A stretch of DNA of 64,000 bases from Deinococcus koreensis (GTDB taxonomy: Bacteria > Deinococcota > Deinococci > Deinococcales > Deinococcaceae), in the NCBI RefSeq assembly GCF_002901445.1, contig NZ_PPPD01000001.1, positions 2,362,501 through 2,426,500 on the forward strand. Direction: 5' to 3'. The first letter of the stretch is position 1. The number at the start of each line of letters is the position of its first letter. The position numbers were made by a program, and so were the translations under genes. Under the pieces are notes generated by a model. That model was not told the origin of the DNA. It made no database searches and saw only the letters and a program-made list of their open reading frames with translations. Shown in pieces: positions 17,975-29,574 of the stretch.

Positions 17975-18571
17975 ATGCCCAAGTTGTTGCCCCTCCCCAG
18001 CGCCAGCGCCGAGACCTCCACGGCCTGTCTGGTGCTGGTGGATCTGGTCGCTAGCACTGCGCTCGCCCAGACCCTGCCCCTGCCTCACTACATGGCCCTG
18101 ATGTCCGAGTTCGTGCAGGTCATGGTGCTGAGCTTCGAGGCGCGGGGCGGGCAGGTGCTGCAGCATCAGGGAGACGCGGTGCTGGGGTACTGGGAGGCCG
18201 ATCAGACCGTGCAGGCCTCCCGGGCCGCGCTGGAATCCCACGACCGCGCGGGGCGGCTGGGTCTGGCGGGTCTGCTGGGGGTGCGACTGCAGCTGCGGGC
18301 CGGGGTGGCCAGCGGCGAAGTCCTGACCGGCATGGTGGCGGGACAGCGCAGCGCGTACGGCCTGCCGGTGAATTACGCCCGGCGCCTGTGCGACGGCGCG
18401 CAGCCGGGCGGCACCCTCGCCTGCTGCCGCGTGGTGCGCGAACTGAGCGCACAGCTGAGCTGGAAAGCGCGTCCACCACAGGAGTTTCAGGGCTTCGGTA
18501 CGGACTGTGAAGCCTTCGAACTCGGCTGGCCCACGGACGGCGCGGGGCAGATGCACATGAAAGTTGATTAA
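17975..18571 (+). CDS. Minimal class III adenylate/guanylate cyclase-domain protein
   Basis: 198 residues, essentially one cyclase homology domain. Visible blocks are [11 protein letters not shown] (first metal aspartate), [10 protein letters not shown] (second metal aspartate), [15 protein letters not shown] (nucleotide-binding glycine loop) and [11 protein letters not shown]. These match class III cyclases, which make cAMP or cGMP from the nucleoside triphosphate. No sensor, HAMP or membrane domain is attached, so it would be cytosolic. Base specificity and activity cannot be judged from sequence. GAGG lies seven bases before the ATG. Confidence 0.75.
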   Translation: MPKLLPLPSASAETSTACLVLVDLVASTALAQTLPLPHYMALMSEFVQVMVLSFEARGGQVLQHQGDAVLGYWEADQTVQASRAALESHDRAGRLGLAGLLGVRLQLRAGVASGEVLTGMVAGQRSAYGLPVNYARRLCDGAQPGGTLACCRVVRELSAQLSWKARPPQEFQGFGTDCEAFELGWPTDGAGQMHMKVD

Positions 18572-18586
18572 GCACCGCGACCGTAT

Positions 18587-18610
18587 TCTCATGAGAGCCG
18601 TCCATACACT
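18587..18610 (+). promoter_or_regulatory. Promoter and palindrome of the response regulator gene
   Basis: TACACT (18605-18610) ends six bases before the ATG at 18617, indicating a leaderless mRNA. A perfect palindrome TCTCATGAGA (18587-18596) sits at the -35 position and could be an operator, perhaps for autoregulation. Confidence 0.55.
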
Positions 18611-18616
18611 GCGGCC

Positions 18617-19294
<678 letters not shown>

Positions 19295-19411
19295 GCAGAG
19301 AGAACACGCGCCTGACCGGCCGCCGTGGCCCCCCCGCGTTCCGCCCCCATCTGGCCGGGCGGACGCCTGCTTTTGCCCACGAGCGCCGGCCCATGCTCAT
19401 GTCCGGGCCGC

Positions 19412-19417
19412 TAGACT
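19412..19417 (+). promoter_or_regulatory. -10 box TAGACT of a leaderless transcript
   Basis: TAGACT ends seven bases before the GTG at 19425. Its presence suggests that the histidine kinase has its own promoter and is not only read from the response regulator gene. Confidence 0.5.
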
Positions 19418-19424
19418 GCCGGGC

Positions 19425-19510
19425 GTGAGTGCCGATTCCTTCGCCGTGTTCCGTGCCGGTGGTGCAGGTGCCCGCCGCGACCCCCGGCGGCTCAGCGGAG
19501 GCGAGCGCGC

Positions 19511-19514
<4 letters not shown>
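19425..19514 (+). CDS. Leaderless 29-residue leader ORF overlapping the histidine kinase gene
   Basis: GTG at 19425 lies seven bases after TAGACT. The 29-residue frame begins [13 protein letters not shown] and ends in a TGA sharing bases with the kinase ATG (ATGA at 19511-19514). GGAGG just before the overlap would serve the kinase start. The layout matches the leader ORFs at 17256 and 49921, so a coupling role is more likely than a free peptide. Confidence 0.5.
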
Positions 19515-21118
<1,604 letters not shown>

Positions 21119-21132
21119 GGAGGCAGAAGGTC

Positions 21133-21178
21133 GAAGGCAGATGGCAGATGGCTCAGGATTTTTAAGCCATTTGCCTTC
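21133..21178. terminator. Hairpin between convergent kinase and ArgR genes
   Basis: GAAGGCAGATGGC pairs with GCCATTTGCCTTC, and an inner alternative GGCAGATGGCT/AGCCATTTGCC is also possible. It lies between two convergent stops, so a bidirectional terminator is likely, although neither side has a long T-run. Confidence 0.55.
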
Positions 21179-21183
21179 CGCCT

Positions 21184-21672
21184 CTACCCCAGCATCAGTT
21201 CGTGCAGCTCTTCCATCAGGGCCTCGCCCTCGGCGGTGGTGCGGGCGAGCACGAAGATGGTGTCCTCGCCGGCGATCGTGCCCACGATGTCGTCGCGGCG
21301 CAGGCGGTCGAGCAGCATGGCCACTCCGGTCGCGTGGCCGTCGGCGGTGCGGATGACCAGGGTGTTCTCGCCCCGGTCGATGTCGTGCACGAAGTTCTGG
21401 AACAGCCGCGCCAGTTCGGCCTCAACGTTGGTGTGCCCGGTCATCTGGGCCAGGGCGTAGCGGTGGCGGCCCTTACCGACCGGCACGCGCACCAGCCTCA
21501 GTTCGTTGATGTCGCGGCTGACGGTCGCCTGGGTCACTGCGACGCCCTCCTGGCGCAGGCGTTCGACCAGTTCGCCCTGGGTGGCGATGCTCTCGCGGGC
21601 GATGATGTCCTGAATGCGTTTCTGACGTTGTTCCTTGCTCAGCGTGGGCGGCACGCCCGCCATCTTATGCAT
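21184..21672 (-). CDS. argR: Arginine repressor ArgR
   Basis: 162 residues from the ATG at 21672; a TTG at 21690 and an ATG at 21663 are alternatives, and none has a clear ribosome site. The N-terminal winged helix contains [20 protein letters not shown] and [15 protein letters not shown], the classic ArgR DNA-binding block. The C-terminal oligomerisation and arginine-binding domain has [16 protein letters not shown], including the GTIxGDDT-type arginine site. It represses arginine biosynthesis genes when arginine is bound. It follows coaBC directly and probably shares its transcript. ARG-box-like palindromes cover its start. Confidence 0.92.
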   Translation of the reverse strand: MHKMAGVPPTLSKEQRQKRIQDIIARESIATQGELVERLRQEGVAVTQATVSRDINELRLVRVPVGKGRHRYALAQMTGHTNVEAELARLFQNFVHDIDRGENTLVIRTADGHATGVAMLLDRLRRDDIVGTIAGEDTIFVLARTTAEGEALMEELHELMLG

Positions 21673-21689
21673 GAAGTGTGAATTATTCA
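21664..21689. promoter_or_regulatory. Candidate ARG-box pair at the coaBC-argR junction
   Basis: TGAATTATTCA (21679-21689) is a near-perfect palindrome of the TGAAT/ATTCA half-sites known for ArgR, and CTTATGCATGAAG (21663-21675 region) is a weaker second palindrome beside it. Their place at the argR start suggests autoregulation. Confidence 0.45.
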
Positions 21690-22951
21690 ATCGTGGCGCC
21701 GGTCGGGGCCTCCGCCTGCCGCGCCCGCACCCGCAGCGCCTCGTCCAGCAGTCGCCGGGCGACCTCGCGCTTGCTGAGCCGGGGCCAGTCCTCGGAGGAG
21801 CCGTCCGGGCGCACCAGGGTGACCTGGTTGTCGTCGCCGCCGAAGGCCGTGCCCTCGCGCGTGGGGTAGTTCAGCAGGATGAAGTCGGCGTTCTTGCGTG
21901 CCGCCTTGGCCGCCGCGCGCTCGACCCCGGCGTGCGTCTCCATGGCGAAGCCCACCAGCACGCGCCCGCCCCTCTGCTGACCCAGTTCGGCCAGGATGTC
22001 GGGGTTGGGGGTCAGCTGCACGGTCACGTCGCCCGCCACCTTGGCCTGCTTCTCGCCCGAGGCCTGGGCCGCCCGGTAATCCGCCACCGCCGCCGTCATC
22101 ACCACGATGTCGGCGTCCTGGGCGGCCGCGATCACCGCGCCGCGCAGCTCCAGCGCCGATCCGATGGGCACGACCCTCAGGCCGGGCGGGTCGCTCAGGG
22201 TCACCGGCCCGGTCACCAGGGTCACGTCGGCGCCCCGGCTCCGGGCCTCCTCGGCCACCGCGAAACCCATCTTGCCGGAACTGGGATTGGAGATGAAGCG
22301 CACCGGGTCGAGGTACTCGCGGGTCGGGCCGGCCGAGACGACCACCTTCAGGCCCACCAGGTCGCGCACCGCGGGCCGCAGGAGTTCCAGCACAAGGGCG
22401 GCGACGTCTTCCGGCTCGGCCATGCGGCCCAGACCCGCGCCCTCGCCGCGCGTGCCGAAGGCGCCGACCTCGGGGCCCAGGAACCCGTGCCCCCAGCCGC
22501 GCAGCCTCTCCACGTTGGCCTGCACGGCCGGGCTGCGCCACATCGCCTCGTTCATGGCCGGCACCCACAGCACCGGCCCGCGCACGCTGAGCAGGGTCGC
22601 CAGCGCGAGGTCGCCCGCGTGGCCGCCGGCCGCGCCTGCCAGCAGCTCGGCCGAGGCGCCCACCACCACCGCGCCGTCCACCCGCGCCAGCCGCAGGTGC
22701 AGGGCGTCGGGGCGCGGCTCGAACCAGTGTTCGTCGGTGCCCACCGGGCCGTCCGCGGCCGTGCTCAGGCTCAGCTCGGTGATGAACGCCAGCGCGGCGC
22801 GGGTGGCGATCACCTCGACCCGGACGCCGTGCTCGCGCAGGCGCCGCAGCACCGAGGGCGCCTTGACGGCCGCCATGGAGCCCCCCACGATCACCAGCAC
22901 GGCGGGGGCAGCGGCGCCAGTCTCGGCAGTCTGGCCAGTCTCAGCAGTCAC
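21683..22951 (-). CDS. coaBC: Bifunctional phosphopantothenoylcysteine decarboxylase/phosphopantothenate-cysteine ligase
   Basis: 422 residues from a GTG at 22951; TACACT (22958-22963) ends six bases before it, so the mRNA is probably leaderless. The N-terminal flavoprotein domain shows [26 protein letters not shown] (catalytic histidine) and PAMNEAMW. The C-terminal ligase domain has [17 protein letters not shown] and [14 protein letters not shown], then MTAAVADYR. It makes 4'-phosphopantetheine for coenzyme A. The usual decarboxylase cysteine before GxGRMxEP is not evident: the segment reads [20 protein letters not shown]. The N-terminus carries a duplicated TAETG. Confidence 0.9.
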   Translation of the reverse strand: MTAETGQTAETGAAAPAVLVIVGGSMAAVKAPSVLRRLREHGVRVEVIATRAALAFITELSLSTAADGPVGTDEHWFEPRPDALHLRLARVDGAVVVGASAELLAGAAGGHAGDLALATLLSVRGPVLWVPAMNEAMWRSPAVQANVERLRGWGHGFLGPEVGAFGTRGEGAGLGRMAEPEDVAALVLELLRPAVRDLVGLKVVVSAGPTREYLDPVRFISNPSSGKMGFAVAEEARSRGADVTLVTGPVTLSDPPGLRVVPIGSALELRGAVIAAAQDADIVVMTAAVADYRAAQASGEKQAKVAGDVTVQLTPNPDILAELGQQRGGRVLVGFAMETHAGVERAAAKAARKNADFILLNYPTREGTAFGGDDNQVTLVRPDGSSEDWPRLSKREVARRLLDEALRVRARQAEAPTGATIE

Positions 22952-23167
22952 GAGCAGAGTGTACCCAGTGCGGGGCGGGCGCTGCCTGTCGCCGTGAACC
23001 TCATACGGATTCCGCTCCATTCCGTCACATCCATGATGCGGACAATTTCGTACCGCCCTCGCTGAACAACTCGGTCATTGCTGTCTGAGACGCTACCTGC
23101 GCTCCCCCACGAGGAGGGAGGAGCCCACAAGGTTGTGGGCATCGCCTTTGGAAGGATACCCAGCCAA

Positions 23168-23283
23168 AACTGTCCGGACTATCGGACATCCAGAACCGAA
23201 CTGGATGTTCCTCGCTTGCGGCGAAATCCGTCGTTTTGCCTTCGCCCTCCGGTCGGATGGGTTCCGCAAACGGAACCGACCGG
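23168..23283. repeat. Cluster of three hairpins, possible small intergenic repeat or TetR terminator
   Basis: Three inverted repeats occur in 116 bases: GTCCG-GACTAT-CGGAC near 23175, ATCCAG-AACCGA-ACTGGAT near 23188, and CCGGTCGG..GTTCCG-CAAA-CGGAACCGACCGG at 23249-23283. The last follows the TetR stop by nine bases and could end its transcript. The block and the adjoining CATACGGATTCCG sequence near 23003 look like Deinococcus small non-coding repeats. No gene is seen in 22952-23291. Confidence 0.5.
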
Positions 23284-23291
23284 ACGTCGTC

Positions 23292-23897
23292 TCAGGTGCC
23301 GGTCTGCAGGGCGCCCAGCCCACCGGCGATCATCTGCCCCAGGGTGCGGGCCAGCGCCGCCGGATCGCGCTCCGGATGACGCAGGGCCTCCACGGCCGCC
23401 GCCTCCAGCAGCAGGGTCACCACCTCCAGCGCCCAGGGGTGACGCTGGGCGGGGCGGTAGGGCTCGATCAGCCCGGCCAGCCGCGCCAGAAAGTGTTCGC
23501 GCTGCTGCCGGAAGATGGGGCCACCGCCGCTCCTCATCAGAAGCAGCAGTTCGCGTTCCCGCAGGAGCGCCCGGAAGACCTCGCTGTAGAGGCTCGACTG
23601 GTCGGCGGCGAGCGGGCCGGGCGGGGGGCGCAGCGGCCCGGCGAGGGGCAGGGCGGGCAGCAGCGGGCTCAGGCGTTCCCACAGCAGCGGCAGGCGAACG
23701 TCGAGCAGGGCGCGCAGCATGTCCTCGGTAGACGTGAAATAGGTGTAGACCGTGGGCCGCGAGGTGCCCAGGGCCTGCGCCACGTCGTTCATCCCGACCC
23801 CCTCGAAGCCGCGCTCGATAAACAGCGTCTCGGCCACCTCCAGAATCCGTTCACGGCGGGTCTCGGCGCTGAGGCGGCGGGCGGCGGGGGCGGACAT
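23292..23897 (-). CDS. TetR-family transcriptional repressor
   Basis: 201 residues. The N-terminal helix-turn-helix is clear: RRERILEVAETLFIERGFEG, then MNDVAQALGTSRPTVYTYF. The C-terminal ligand domain is helical and has no recognisable ligand signature. It is divergent from the YhgE/Pip-type membrane protein, and two identical palindromes cover its own -35 box, so it most likely represses itself and the neighbour. TAGGCT lies six bases before the ATG, which indicates a leaderless mRNA. Confidence 0.9.
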   Translation of the reverse strand: MSAPAARRLSAETRRERILEVAETLFIERGFEGVGMNDVAQALGTSRPTVYTYFTSTEDMLRALLDVRLPLLWERLSPLLPALPLAGPLRPPPGPLAADQSSLYSEVFRALLRERELLLLMRSGGGPIFRQQREHFLARLAGLIEPYRPAQRHPWALEVVTLLLEAAAVEALRHPERDPAALARTLGQMIAGGLGALQTGT

Positions 23898-23903
23898 GCG
23901 CGC

Positions 23904-23960
23904 AGCCTACCACCCTGGCTGACGATCTGTCACTTGACGATCTGTCAATAACACTGTCAA
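23904..23960. promoter_or_regulatory. TetR promoter with tandem operator palindromes
   Basis: On the minus strand GTGACA (23928-23933), 18 bases and TAGGCT (23904-23909) form the TetR promoter. TGACGATCTGTCA occurs twice, at 23920-23932 and 23935-23947, 15 bases apart, each with TGAC/GTCA arms, and a third TTGACA half-site lies at 23955-23960. This is a strong operator candidate for the adjacent repressor. Confidence 0.7.
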
Positions 23961-24001
23961 GATGGGCGCATACTCGACGGGTCGCCGACCTCGCCCCGTT
24001 T

Positions 24002-24077
24002 CAGGAGCCCCAGCCCAGGGGTTCTGGCCCAGGAGTCCGAGTCCAGGAGTTCCGGCCCAGGAGCCTCGTCCCAGGAG
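24002..24077 (+). repeat. Six 14-bp tandem repeats each containing a Shine-Dalgarno-like CAGGAG
   Basis: CAGGAG (one copy CAGGGG) starts at 24002, 24016, 24030, 24044, 24058 and 24072, exactly 14 bases apart. The last copy is the ribosome site, six bases before the ATG at 24084. The unit length is not a multiple of three and no frame is open, so this is untranslated leader. Confidence 0.85.
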
Positions 24078-24083
24078 ATCGAC

Positions 24084-26984
24084 ATGCCATCCCTCAGATC
24101 CCTCCAAGCCGACTACCGCCTGCTGAGCCCCGCCGAACGCAGCCTCTGGCGTCATCCGATGATGTGGCTCTCGGCCGCCGCCATCTCGGCGGTGCCGCTG
24201 CTGTACGCCACCATCTACCTCAGCAGTTCGCTCGACCCCTACGGCCGCCTGGAGGCCCTGCCGGTCGCGCTGGTGAACCTCGATCAGGGCGCCACCGCCC
24301 GCGGGCCGGACGGCGCGCAGCAGCGTTATGAGCTGGGTGCCGAGGTGATCCGTGACCTGACCAGGGAGCCGAAGTTCCACTACCTGAGCTACCCCAGCCA
24401 GCAGGCCGCGCAGGACGCCGTGCGGCGCGGGAAGGCCTATTTCGCCCTGACCATCCCCGCCACCTTCAGCAAGCAGTCGCTGGCGGGGGAGAGCCGGGAT
24501 CACGGCACCCTGAACTTCTATGTCGCCGAGGGCAGCAACTATTTCGCCAGCCGCGTGGCCGCCACCTTCGCCACGACCCTCAGCGACGAGCTGAACCGCA
24601 CGCTGGGCGAGACCCGCTGGGAGATCGTGCAGCGCTCCCTGAAACAGGTCGACCAGGGCTTCGCGGACATCCGCCGGGCGACCGGGCAGCTGGCCGACGG
24701 CGCGGCGCAGCTCCGGGGCGGCACCCGGCAGCTGCAGTACGGCGCCGGCACCCTGGCCGACGGAGTCCGTCGGGCCGCCGACGGTGGGGCGGAGCTGGAG
24801 GGCGGCGCGGGTCGCCTGTCGGGCTCCGTGGCGCAGCTCACCGACGGGACGGGCCGGCTCTCGGGCGGCCTGCGGCAACTGGAGGCGGCCGCCCCGGGCC
24901 GCGGGCAGCTCGCGCCCCTGCAGGCCGGCGCGGCGCAGCTCTCGGGGGGCGCCGGCACCCTGGCGGACGGCCTGGGGAAACTCTCGGCCGGTGCGAATGA
25001 GCTGTCTCAGGGCGCCCAGAGCGCGACCACCGGCGCCCAGCGGCTGGCCCAGGGCACCGCGCAGCTGGCCGCCCAGGCGCCGCAGCTGCAGTCCGGGCTG
25101 GCCCGGCTGTCGGCGGCGGGCACGGCCCTGGCCGGCGGTGCCCGGAGCGCCAGCAGCGGCGCGGCCGACCTGGCGGCGGGCGGTGAGCAGCTGGCGTCCC
25201 GGCTGCCGACCCTGCAGAGCAGCCTCGGGCAGCTCGCGGACGGCGCGGCGGGGCTCTCGGACGGCGCGAAGGCGGCGAGCGCCGGGGCGCAGCGGCTCGC
25301 GGAGGGCAGCGGCGCCCTGGCCGGCCAGCTCTCACAGCTCCAGGGCGGCCTGGAGGCGGCGAGGCAGGGCGCCCAGCGCGCCAACGCCAGCGCGGCGAAC
25401 TTCGCCCTGCTGAGCGGGCAGCTGAACAGCTCCCTGAAAAGCCAGGTGCTGGTGCCAGCCCAGGTGCGCGAGGACGTGGCGAAGCTGGAGGGCGGCGCAC
25501 TGCAGCTGCAGGGGGGCACCAGCAACCTGAACGTGGGGCTGCCGAAGTTCGCGGCCGGCGCACGGCAGGCGAGTGTGGCCGCCCGCCAGCTGCAGACCGG
25601 GGCGGCGGGGCTGGCGGGCGGCGCGGCCCGGCTGGACAGCGGCGCCCAGGCCCTCGCCGGGGGGCTCACGGCGGCCCAGGAGGGATCGGAGGCCGCCGTG
25701 CAGGGTGCCCGGAGTCTGGGCACGGGGACGAGGAAGCTGGCGGCGGGCACCGCGCAGGTGGCCGACGGGGCTTCCACACTGGCCGCCAGGGTGAGAGACG
25801 CCCAGGCGGGAGCGGCGGCGACCTCGCGCGCCGCCCAGCAGCTGAGCGCCGGCGCGGCGGCCCTGACCCGAGGTACCGGGCAGCTCCAGACCGGCGGCGC
25901 CACGCTGGCCCGCCGCGCGGCCGAGGCGGCCAGTGGCGCCCGCAGCCTGCAGAGCGGCGCGAAGACCCTGCAGAGCGGCGTGAACACGCTGGTGGACGGC
26001 AACGTGAAGATCAAGGAGGCGCTGGGGCAGATCACCCGGCAGCTGCCGGCCCCGGCCGACCTGGGAGCGCTGAAGTCCGGCGCGAACACCCTGGCGCAGA
26101 AGACCGGGGAGCTACGGCGCGGCCTGGGCACCCTGGCCGACGGCTCGGACAGGCTGCGGCGCGCCACCGCCGACGTGAACCAGGGCGCCGGGGCGCTGCT
26201 GGGCGGCCTGCGAACCCTCCAGGCGAAGGTGCCGCAGAGCGTGGGGCAGATCAGCGGCGACCCCGCCGGCCTGAGCGTGAGCGTGCGTCCAGAGACGCAG
26301 GTCTTCGCCGCCGTGAAGAACAACGGCGCGGCCTTCGCCCCGTATTTCATGGCCCTGAGCCTGTGGGTGGGCGTGACCCTGACCACCTTCATCTTTCCGT
26401 ATTCGCAGCTGCCCCGCACGGGCCGGCGCACCTCGCAGCTCGCGCGCATGGCCCGCAAGGCGGCCACCCCCGCCCTGCTGGTCGTGCTGCAGGCGCTGCT
26501 GGTGGTGTGGGGTGTGCAGGCGCTGGGCGTGGACTTCCTGCACCCGGCCCAGGTGCTGGCCACCGCCATCGCGTCCAGCCTGACCTTCCTGGCGCTGGTG
26601 CTGGCCCTGATTTTCTGCCTCGGCGCCGCCGGCCGCCTGCTGGCCCTGATCCTGCTGGTGCTGCAGCTCGCGGCCTCGGGCGGCAGCTACCCGGTCGAGC
26701 TGGCGCCGCCCTTCTTCCAGACTATCCACAACTGGCTGCCGGTCACGCAGAGTGTGAACGCCCTGCGCCACGCCCTGAGCGGCGCGTTCCAGGGCGGCTA
26801 CCCCGGTTTCATGCTGAGCCTGCTGGCTATCGCCGCGCTGAGCGTGGGGCTGGGGCTGCTGGGCCGCCGCTGGGAATTCGTGGATGACGAGGACTTCAAG
26901 CCGCTGATCTCCGCGCCCATCGTGTCGCAGGAACTTCACCACGACTCGCCGCAGGACGCGCCCAGAGACGCAGTTCGGAGCTGA
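24084..26984 (+). CDS. YhgE/Pip-family membrane protein with long Gly/Ala heptad repeats
   Basis: 966 residues. The N-terminus has one membrane anchor (MMWLSAAAISAVPLLYATIY) and the conserved ALVNLDQGA block of YhgE/Pip proteins. About 550 residues of near-heptad repeats follow (LADGAAQLRGGTRQLQYGAG type), predicted to form an extended extracytoplasmic rod. The C-terminus carries about six membrane segments related to ABC-2 type permeases (FLALVLALIFCLGAAGRLLA). Family members are linked to phage adsorption, protein secretion or export of cell-surface compounds; the substrate is unknown. Expression is probably controlled by the divergent TetR and by an unusual repeat-rich leader. Confidence 0.85.
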   Translation: MPSLRSLQADYRLLSPAERSLWRHPMMWLSAAAISAVPLLYATIYLSSSLDPYGRLEALPVALVNLDQGATARGPDGAQQRYELGAEVIRDLTREPKFHYLSYPSQQAAQDAVRRGKAYFALTIPATFSKQSLAGESRDHGTLNFYVAEGSNYFASRVAATFATTLSDELNRTLGETRWEIVQRSLKQVDQGFADIRRATGQLADGAAQLRGGTRQLQYGAGTLADGVRRAADGGAELEGGAGRLSGSVAQLTDGTGRLSGGLRQLEAAAPGRGQLAPLQAGAAQLSGGAGTLADGLGKLSAGANELSQGAQSATTGAQRLAQGTAQLAAQAPQLQSGLARLSAAGTALAGGARSASSGAADLAAGGEQLASRLPTLQSSLGQLADGAAGLSDGAKAASAGAQRLAEGSGALAGQLSQLQGGLEAARQGAQRANASAANFALLSGQLNSSLKSQVLVPAQVREDVAKLEGGALQLQGGTSNLNVGLPKFAAGARQASVAARQLQTGAAGLAGGAARLDSGAQALAGGLTAAQEGSEAAVQGARSLGTGTRKLAAGTAQVADGASTLAARVRDAQAGAAATSRAAQQLSAGAAALTRGTGQLQTGGATLARRAAEAASGARSLQSGAKTLQSGVNTLVDGNVKIKEALGQITRQLPAPADLGALKSGANTLAQKTGELRRGLGTLADGSDRLRRATADVNQGAGALLGGLRTLQAKVPQSVGQISGDPAGLSVSVRPETQVFAAVKNNGAAFAPYFMALSLWVGVTLTTFIFPYSQLPRTGRRTSQLARMARKAATPALLVVLQALLVVWGVQALGVDFLHPAQVLATAIASSLTFLALVLALIFCLGAAGRLLALILLVLQLAASGGSYPVELAPPFFQTIHNWLPVTQSVNALRHALSGAFQGGYPGFMLSLLAIAALSVGLGLLGRRWEFVDDEDFKPLISAPIVSQELHHDSPQDAPRDAVRS

Positions 26985-27009
26985 GCGTCCTGGCCTCTCT
27001 CCCGCTGGT

Positions 27010-28749
<1,740 letters not shown>

Positions 28750-28761
28750 GCCCGGCCCTCT

Positions 28762-29508
28762 TCAGCCCAGCGGATGCCGGTTCATGTCCTTGTACAGCAG
28801 GTACTTGCTCCACCCCTTGCCCAGCGCGGCGTACCACTGCGGGCAATACGCGCCCATCCAGATCACGTCCCCGCGCGCCACCGGGTAATAGGCGTCCTGC
28901 AGCTTGTACAGGCCCTCGCCCTCCAGCATCAGCAGGCCGTGTTCCATGAGGTGGATTTCCGCGTAGGGCAGCGTGGCGCCCGGCGCGAAACTCATGGTGC
29001 TGACCATGAAGTCGAACTCCGGGGTGTCGGGCAGCAGCTTGCGCGCGATGAGGTGGTCGTCGCCCTCGAAGGGGGTGTCGGGGGCGGTGCGCTCGTTGCC
29101 CCAGACGACGCCGGGGGCCTCCACGCCCGGCGCGGCCTCGTAGGCTTTCTCGAACACGGAGACGCGGGCGGTGGAGGTGGCCGTGAGCGTGTGTGGGGCG
29201 CCGGCCGGCAGGAAGACGTACTCGTACTCGCGCAGCGTGCGCGTTTCGCCGTCCACCGCCACCTCGACTTCCCCCTCCAGCACGAAGGCGAAGCGCTGGT
29301 AGCCGTGCTGGGAAGCGTGCGCCACAGCGCCGGAAGGCATCTCCGCTGTGAACTGCACGAAACGCGCCCCCAGCCCCATGACCGGCGCGATGTGCAGGAC
29401 GACCGCGCTGCCCGGCCATCCGGCCAGTGCCGTGCGGACGAAGGTGTCCGGCGTGATGACCGCGTGCGAGGGTTGCAGGGCGCTGCGGGTGACTCCGAGG
29501 TGTTTCAA
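28762..29508 (-). CDS. allE: (S)-ureidoglycine aminohydrolase
   Basis: 248 residues from a TTG at 29508, chosen because AAGGAG lies six bases upstream. It is a bicupin: the first barrel has [15 protein letters not shown] and [11 protein letters not shown], the second has [18 protein letters not shown] and [18 protein letters not shown]. This pattern matches the Mn-dependent enzyme that releases ammonia from ureidoglycine to give ureidoglycolate. It sits downstream of allantoinase and allantoate amidohydrolase, in pathway order. The following enzyme, ureidoglycolate lyase, is not in the window. Confidence 0.88.
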   Translation of the reverse strand: MKHLGVTRSALQPSHAVITPDTFVRTALAGWPGSAVVLHIAPVMGLGARFVQFTAEMPSGAVAHASQHGYQRFAFVLEGEVEVAVDGETRTLREYEYVFLPAGAPHTLTATSTARVSVFEKAYEAAPGVEAPGVVWGNERTAPDTPFEGDDHLIARKLLPDTPEFDFMVSTMSFAPGATLPYAEIHLMEHGLLMLEGEGLYKLQDAYYPVARGDVIWMGAYCPQWYAALGKGWSKYLLYKDMNRHPLG

Positions 29509-29531
29509 GTGGGGCTCCTTGGGGGGGCTGA

Positions 29532-29574
29532 TGGCAGAGGGCAGATGGCGGATGGCAGATAGCAGATGGCTCAG
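29532..29574. repeat. Short direct repeats of GGCAGATGG type
   Basis: Degenerate units of GGCAGATGG(C) fill the gap between allB and allE and touch the allB stop. The same sequence GGCAGATGGCTCAGG occurs near 21143 in another intergenic gap. Confidence 0.6.

Noticed and set aside
25007..26569. 520-codon minus-strand frame within the YhgE/Pip gene
   Set aside because: An antisense product of the Gly/Ala repeat coding region; alanine, serine and arginine rich with no domain.
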